Below are positions 60,400 to 64,000 of a DNA stretch of 64,000 bases, one piece after another; position 1 is the first letter of the stretch; the number at the start of each line of letters is the position of its first letter. Under the pieces are notes generated by a model, which worked only from the letters and a program-made list of their open reading frames with translations, was not told the DNA's origin and did no database searches. Origin of the DNA: Trichopria drosophilae (lineage: Eukaryota; Arthropoda; Insecta; Hymenoptera; Diapriidae). The DNA lies in assembly GCA_030407085.1 (NCBI GenBank), contig CM059586.1:108343501-108407500 (forward strand), given 5' to 3'. Made by a program: the position numbers and the translations under genes.

Positions 60400-60432
60400 A
60401 TTACTAACCTTAAGTAGTTTAAGGTTAGTAAT
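60400..60432. repeat. Perfect 14-bp-arm inverted repeat
   Basis: ATTACTAACCTTAA and its inverse TTAAGGTTAGTAAT are separated by GTAGT. The surrounding 60340-60545 is rich in TTAGTA/ACTAAT words and shares the CACTAATTCAAATTTA end with the 4905-5102 element. Confidence 0.85.
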
Positions 60433-60917
60433 TAATTAGTAGCCTTATATTTAGTTGTTAGTAAAAACCAGTAGTACTTCAATTAGTGAATGCCTTTTCA
60501 GTCCTTCGTTAGTAGTTTTTTCACTAATTCAAATTTAGACATTATATGAGAAATAATTAAAAGAAACGTTTTTTTATATTAATAATAACTTTAAATAGTT
60601 CTAATGTATATTTATTATTACGTTCGAACTTTATCCTAATTGGCGTACATATTGTGTACCAAATATTAAATCTACATGACTTTTCTTTTCTAGAATATGT
60701 TCTCTTAATCTTGCAAAATTATTAAGTATTTTATAGGTATTTAAATGTATTTTATACATTTTAGAAGTTATCGTCTTAATTAGATGCAATTTAATAAAAC
60801 TGGTTAACATTTTTTTCAGTATTCGAATACAATTTTTCGATATTTACGTCGTTTTAACATCTCTGCCAAGACTTATTTAATTTAGCCAACAGTTTTATTA
60901 TTTTCTACCTATTTCAG

Positions 60918-61007
60918 GAACGTCTGCCCCACAAATCATATGATATACAACTGGCAGGTGTCACACTGACATACGACAATTACGTGCATGTTGTTAGTAA
61001 AGAATAG
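60918..61007 (+). CDS. Candidate terminal exon, 29 codons plus stop
   Basis: A strong acceptor (TTTTCTACCTATTTCAG) is followed in phase 0 by an open frame that begins ERLPHKSYDIQLAGV, continues LTYDNYVHVVSKE and ends at TAG (61005-61007). A possible internal donor (CTGGCAG|GTGTCA at 60957/60958) would make a 40-nt internal exon instead. The peptide alternates like a beta-strand and G+C is raised, but I recognise no family. A second small ORF follows 26 bp later on the same strand. Confidence 0.28.
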   Translation, partial: ERLPHKSYDIQLAGVTLTYDNYVHVVSKE

Positions 61008-61033
61008 AACTACCCTCAAGGGATACACATTGT

Positions 61034-61219
61034 ATGTCCTATTTAGACCAGGACGAAACCAAGCGTGCGTGTACTCCTAACTCGATTCCATTTCCTCTAA
61101 AGACAATAGTAATTACTACGTTTATAATATGTATAATCGCTAGACTAATTCAAAGCTTTGTTATGCACTTGAAAAGTTCATTTGTATACTATTGTTACAT
61201 AATTAAACAGTTATTTTAA
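61034..61219 (+). CDS. Small ORF with one predicted membrane segment
   Basis: This is an ATG-started 61-codon ORF. The first 20 residues are polar (MSYLDQDETKRACTPNS...), followed by a strongly hydrophobic segment, TIVITTFIICIIARLI, at about residues 25-40, then a mixed tail ending at TAA. The first 70 nt have coding-like composition and the 3' part is as AT-rich as the background. No family is recognised. It could be a microprotein, part of an exon continuing the segment just upstream, or chance. Confidence 0.2.
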   Translation: MSYLDQDETKRACTPNSIPFPLKTIVITTFIICIIARLIQSFVMHLKSSFVYYCYIIKQLF

Positions 61220-63174
61220 GATGGATTAATTATTTTGTTAGTCATAATACTTTCACTATACCTGTTGCCAATCCAATTTTCATGTTAAAAAATGTATTAT
61301 TTTCATCATTCGTGTTATTGGTTAAAGTAGATGTTCTAGTTTTTACCCATGTGAGAAGTATGTCATGATAGAAACTGTTCGAGTACACGTCTAAAATAAA
61401 ATAAATATGATATTATTTTTCTTAACATATTTTATTAATGTATTTTTAAAATTCAATCTTACTATAAAATTTTGGTTTTCAAAGATATACAATTCAATTG
61501 TTCAGCCGACTTAAGTGCCTATAATTATTCCTTAAGTTTGATTGGTTTTAGGGTTTTAATATTTTTTAAGATCCCAAAAGATCGAAAAACTGCCAGCAGA
61601 ATTTTCTTTTCAAGCCGCATTTTTTTTGAAAAAAGTGACGTTAAATGTGTCCAAGTAAGATTTTTTGAGCATATTTCGATTTATTTTATATCAAGGAAGA
61701 ATTTCTTTTTCAAAGCGAAGTACTTTTTTTCATTTTCTGAAAGTTGTCTGATATTAACCTTAACTTTTATCCAAAATACAACGTGGTACGAAAATTCTAC
61801 TTCAGCACTAAAGGCAGGGAAATGGCACTTGTCAAAGGTAAAATTAGTGTCGAAGAGTTTAATCGAACGGTTTAGTCGTGATAACTAAACTTGTTTAATA
61901 CTGAAGACCGATCTGGTATTGTTCTCTTGACGAGTATTTAAGTGCTCAACGAAACATAGAATGTAACAAATTGGTTTTTGCTTAGTTCCAATTTCTGACC
62001 CTAAAACGTATCATAATAAGTATTTTTAGTGACTAATTTAATCCCTTCATTATTTTGCTGATTACAAAAATTAATAAAATGTTTTTCCGATATATGAAAT
62101 ACTAATGAACATGAAGATTTTTATCGTAAAAGGCAGTAGTATTACTATATTACACATATTCATAATGTATTATGATGTACTGAGATTTTGAAGTATCGGT
62201 TTTTTCACCTGTCTTCTAAAGCTCAGGTTTTTTGTTGAACTCTGATAAAAGATGACAGGACTTTCTTTTAGAATAATTGTTGAAATACTTTTTGTTTTTG
62301 TAATTAAGAAATTCATAGTTGTGCCGATAATATGTAGAAAAAATAGTTTCGTTTATTAAACTTCTTAAAAGTATTCTGATATCCTCGACTTTAGACAAAT
62401 TCAGAAACATTAACAGGTAAGTTTTTTCTTCTGGAAACTATTTAATAAAACCAAAATCAGCGAAACTAAAAAACGCAACGAACCGGTGTTTGTGTTAGAT
62501 TAGGTTAGATTAGGGATATTTGTTTTTCTTCTGTTTGAAATCTTGTTTCGTAATTTTATAATTTCATATTTTCTTTTCATAAATAAATCGTATATTAAGC
62601 AGAAATAATTATGTTTTACTAATGATAATAAATTGAATTTATGCAGTATTTTGTGTAAATGTAATGTAATTTAATAATATTATAAGTAATATTGCAAGTA
62701 GCTGAAATGCTGATCTATCTTTTTTGGTACGCCGTAAAGCTCTCATAAAAATTCTATTAAATTAACTATTTCCTCTGAGAAATAATTTCATGCAAAGCAG
62801 CTTATGATGTATTTTAAAATTAATTTCCTACTACATACTTCACCATTTCATATTAGAGACTAAGTAGATTTAGTTAATTTTATATAACTGGACAGAATTT
62901 AGAATAACCCTGCAATGTAGAAAAAACTGCTGAACATTTTCATTTAATTTAAAAAAATTTAGCCGTTCTATTGGATCCAGCGACTCTGAAAACCTCCGAG
63001 TACCAATTTTAAAGTTTAGTCGGTCGATTGAGTATACGCGACTATGATTTTGAATAAAAAAATGGATTTTAGTAGCCATTTTTGAGTCGCCATTTAAAAA
63101 AAGTGAAAAGAATCCCTTAAAAATCTCTATTTTTGTTAAATAAATGTTCGTAGTTTGTCTATTTTTTAATTTGC
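61220..63174. other. AT-rich stretch without recognised gene
   Basis: The longest ORF in the window (138 codons, 61472-61888 plus) lies here. It begins with TTG and is Phe/Ser/Lys-rich with T-run codons, so it is most likely chance. A perfect donor (TTAACAG|GTAAGT near 62416) lacks an upstream exon. GATTAGGTTAGATTAGGG near 62497 is an isolated TTAGG-like word pair. Confidence 0.4.
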
Positions 63175-63318
63175 AGCAATTTGCGATCTACCATTCGAAA
63201 GAGCGGAGTTTGGACAATAAAAAACGTCCATTCCAAAAATGTTGTCATTGCGTTTTAATACAAAAATTTACTGACAAACTTCATGTTAAATTTATGTAAT
63301 TTGGTCTTACTGAGTTAA
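63175..63318. repeat. Dispersed repeat with CATTCGAAAGAGC, copy at right end
   Basis: It is colinear with 47779-47926 and, inverted, with about 37250-37390. It is followed within 100 bp by copy B of the 12.5-kb repeat, so the two relics may belong to one larger element. Confidence 0.6.
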
Positions 63319-63415
63319 AGTAGTTATTTTGTTTTTTTGAAAAAACTGCAATAGGAAAATAAAGAAATGAGCAAAAAGATAACATTAGTAGCTTTCTGAT
63401 TTGCAGTGTCAACAT

Positions 63416-63570
63416 ACGCGATTTTCGCGAGAAACGTCAATAAAATCGGTATATTCTCGAAAAAAATTATTTTTTTTTAATTCGACGGCTGATTCTAACT
63501 GCGGAATTCAAAAGAGGAAATCCGAAATTTTCGATTTTGATTTATTTCAATTTTTTCATGGCGTTTAGAA
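63416..63570. repeat. Dispersed repeat, copy B
   Basis: It shares CGCGATTTT, CGGCTGATTCT, AAGAGGA, TCGATTTTGA and TTATTTCAA, in order, with 12504-12675. Confidence 0.75.
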
Positions 63571-64000
63571 CAAAAGGTACAGTGTTGACATTTTCCTCCA
63601 GATTTTGGACTTTCATTCCCAATAGAAAATAAGATTTTTGTGAAATTGTTTTTGTGTCAATTACACAAAACTTTAATTAGAGAATTTTTTGTTCTTATTC
63701 AGAATCAATCTGTTTTAGTTTATTTTTTGATGCAGTAGGCGTTGATAAGAAAATAATTATTTCGACACATTGATGTTTTGAAAAGGTTAGGTTGATTCTG
63801 GATAAAATGAAAAATTCTCTAATTGAAGTTTATAGATTTTGTGCACTTATGGTTGCAAATAGGCATCGATCCAGCAATTTTATTCGAGCGAAAAAAATTT
63901 CACAAAAAACGAAACAAATGACATTTTTTATTTAAAATAGGCCACATCGATTTTTGATGCAATTAAAATTACTTTTAACTATGCCAATCGAAAGAGTATA

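Noticed and set aside
61472..61888. Longest open frame, 138 codons, plus strand
   Set aside because: It starts at TTG, is Phe/Lys/Ser-rich from T- and A-runs, has no domain or splice context, and such a length is expected by chance in AT-rich DNA of this size.
62497..62516. TTAGG-like words (GATTAGGTTAGATTAGGG), considered as a telomeric insertion
   Set aside because: There are only two spaced units. TAGGTTAGG-like words are scattered through many insect genomes.
1..64000. CRISPR array, operons, bacterial promoters or prophage
   Set aside because: No regularly spaced repeats and no adjacent long ORFs are present. The splice signals and MITEs show the DNA is eukaryotic.

Overview
The window is AT-rich eukaryotic DNA, roughly 70% A+T or more by eye. 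It has no operons, no ribosome-binding sites and no long ORFs. Coding signal comes in short spliced pieces, and palindromic non-autonomous transposons are dense. Frequent TAGGTTAGG-type words, an insect-style lipocalin, TTAA-bounded repeat ends and a degenerate tRNA-derived head all point to an insect, possibly a hymenopteran. That placement is inference from style, not from a match.

Only one gene is securely supported. It is the 3' part of a lipocalin (apolipoprotein D/Lazarillo-like) on the minus strand, with exons at 10422-10185 and 9385-9051 joined in phase by a consensus GT-AG intron. Its first exon, with the signal peptide, was not found. The protein ends in a hydrophobic tail that could be a GPI-anchor signal. 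A 45-nt exon-like segment with very good splice sites lies on the opposite strand just past its stop codon.

Elsewhere there are lower-confidence exon candidates: 4402-4352 (-), 22134-22099 (-), 43209-43259 (+), 58908-59006 (+), 60918-61007 (+) and a terminal-exon candidate at 20872-20982 (+). Short coding-like ORFs lie at 26740-26510 (-), 28714-28854 (+), 51654-51361 (-) and 61034-61219 (+). Four of the internal candidates are 36, 45, 51 and 99 nt long, all multiples of three. This would fit cassette exons in very large introns, but it is unproven.

Repeats are the richest content. There are foldback or TIR elements at 0.2, 2.3, 4.9, 6.2, 11.6, 19.2, 29.2, 29.8-30.35 (with a second element nested inside), 30.9, 37.2-37.7, 50.3-51.0, 51.9-52.1 and 53.0-53.3 kb. 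The 30.86-31.05 kb MITE has a perfect 8-bp target duplication. Several elements carry piggyBac-like ends (TTAA followed by CCC or a close variant). A short palindrome built on GTAAAAT...ATTTTAC recurs at least six times. Diverged copies of longer repeats link 12.5 with 63.4 kb, and 37.3, 47.8 and 63.2 kb with one another. A cluster of exact TCAAGGTCA words sits near 57.4-57.95 kb. No tRNA, rRNA, CRISPR or intact transposase gene was recognised, and no clearly new multi-gene system is visible.
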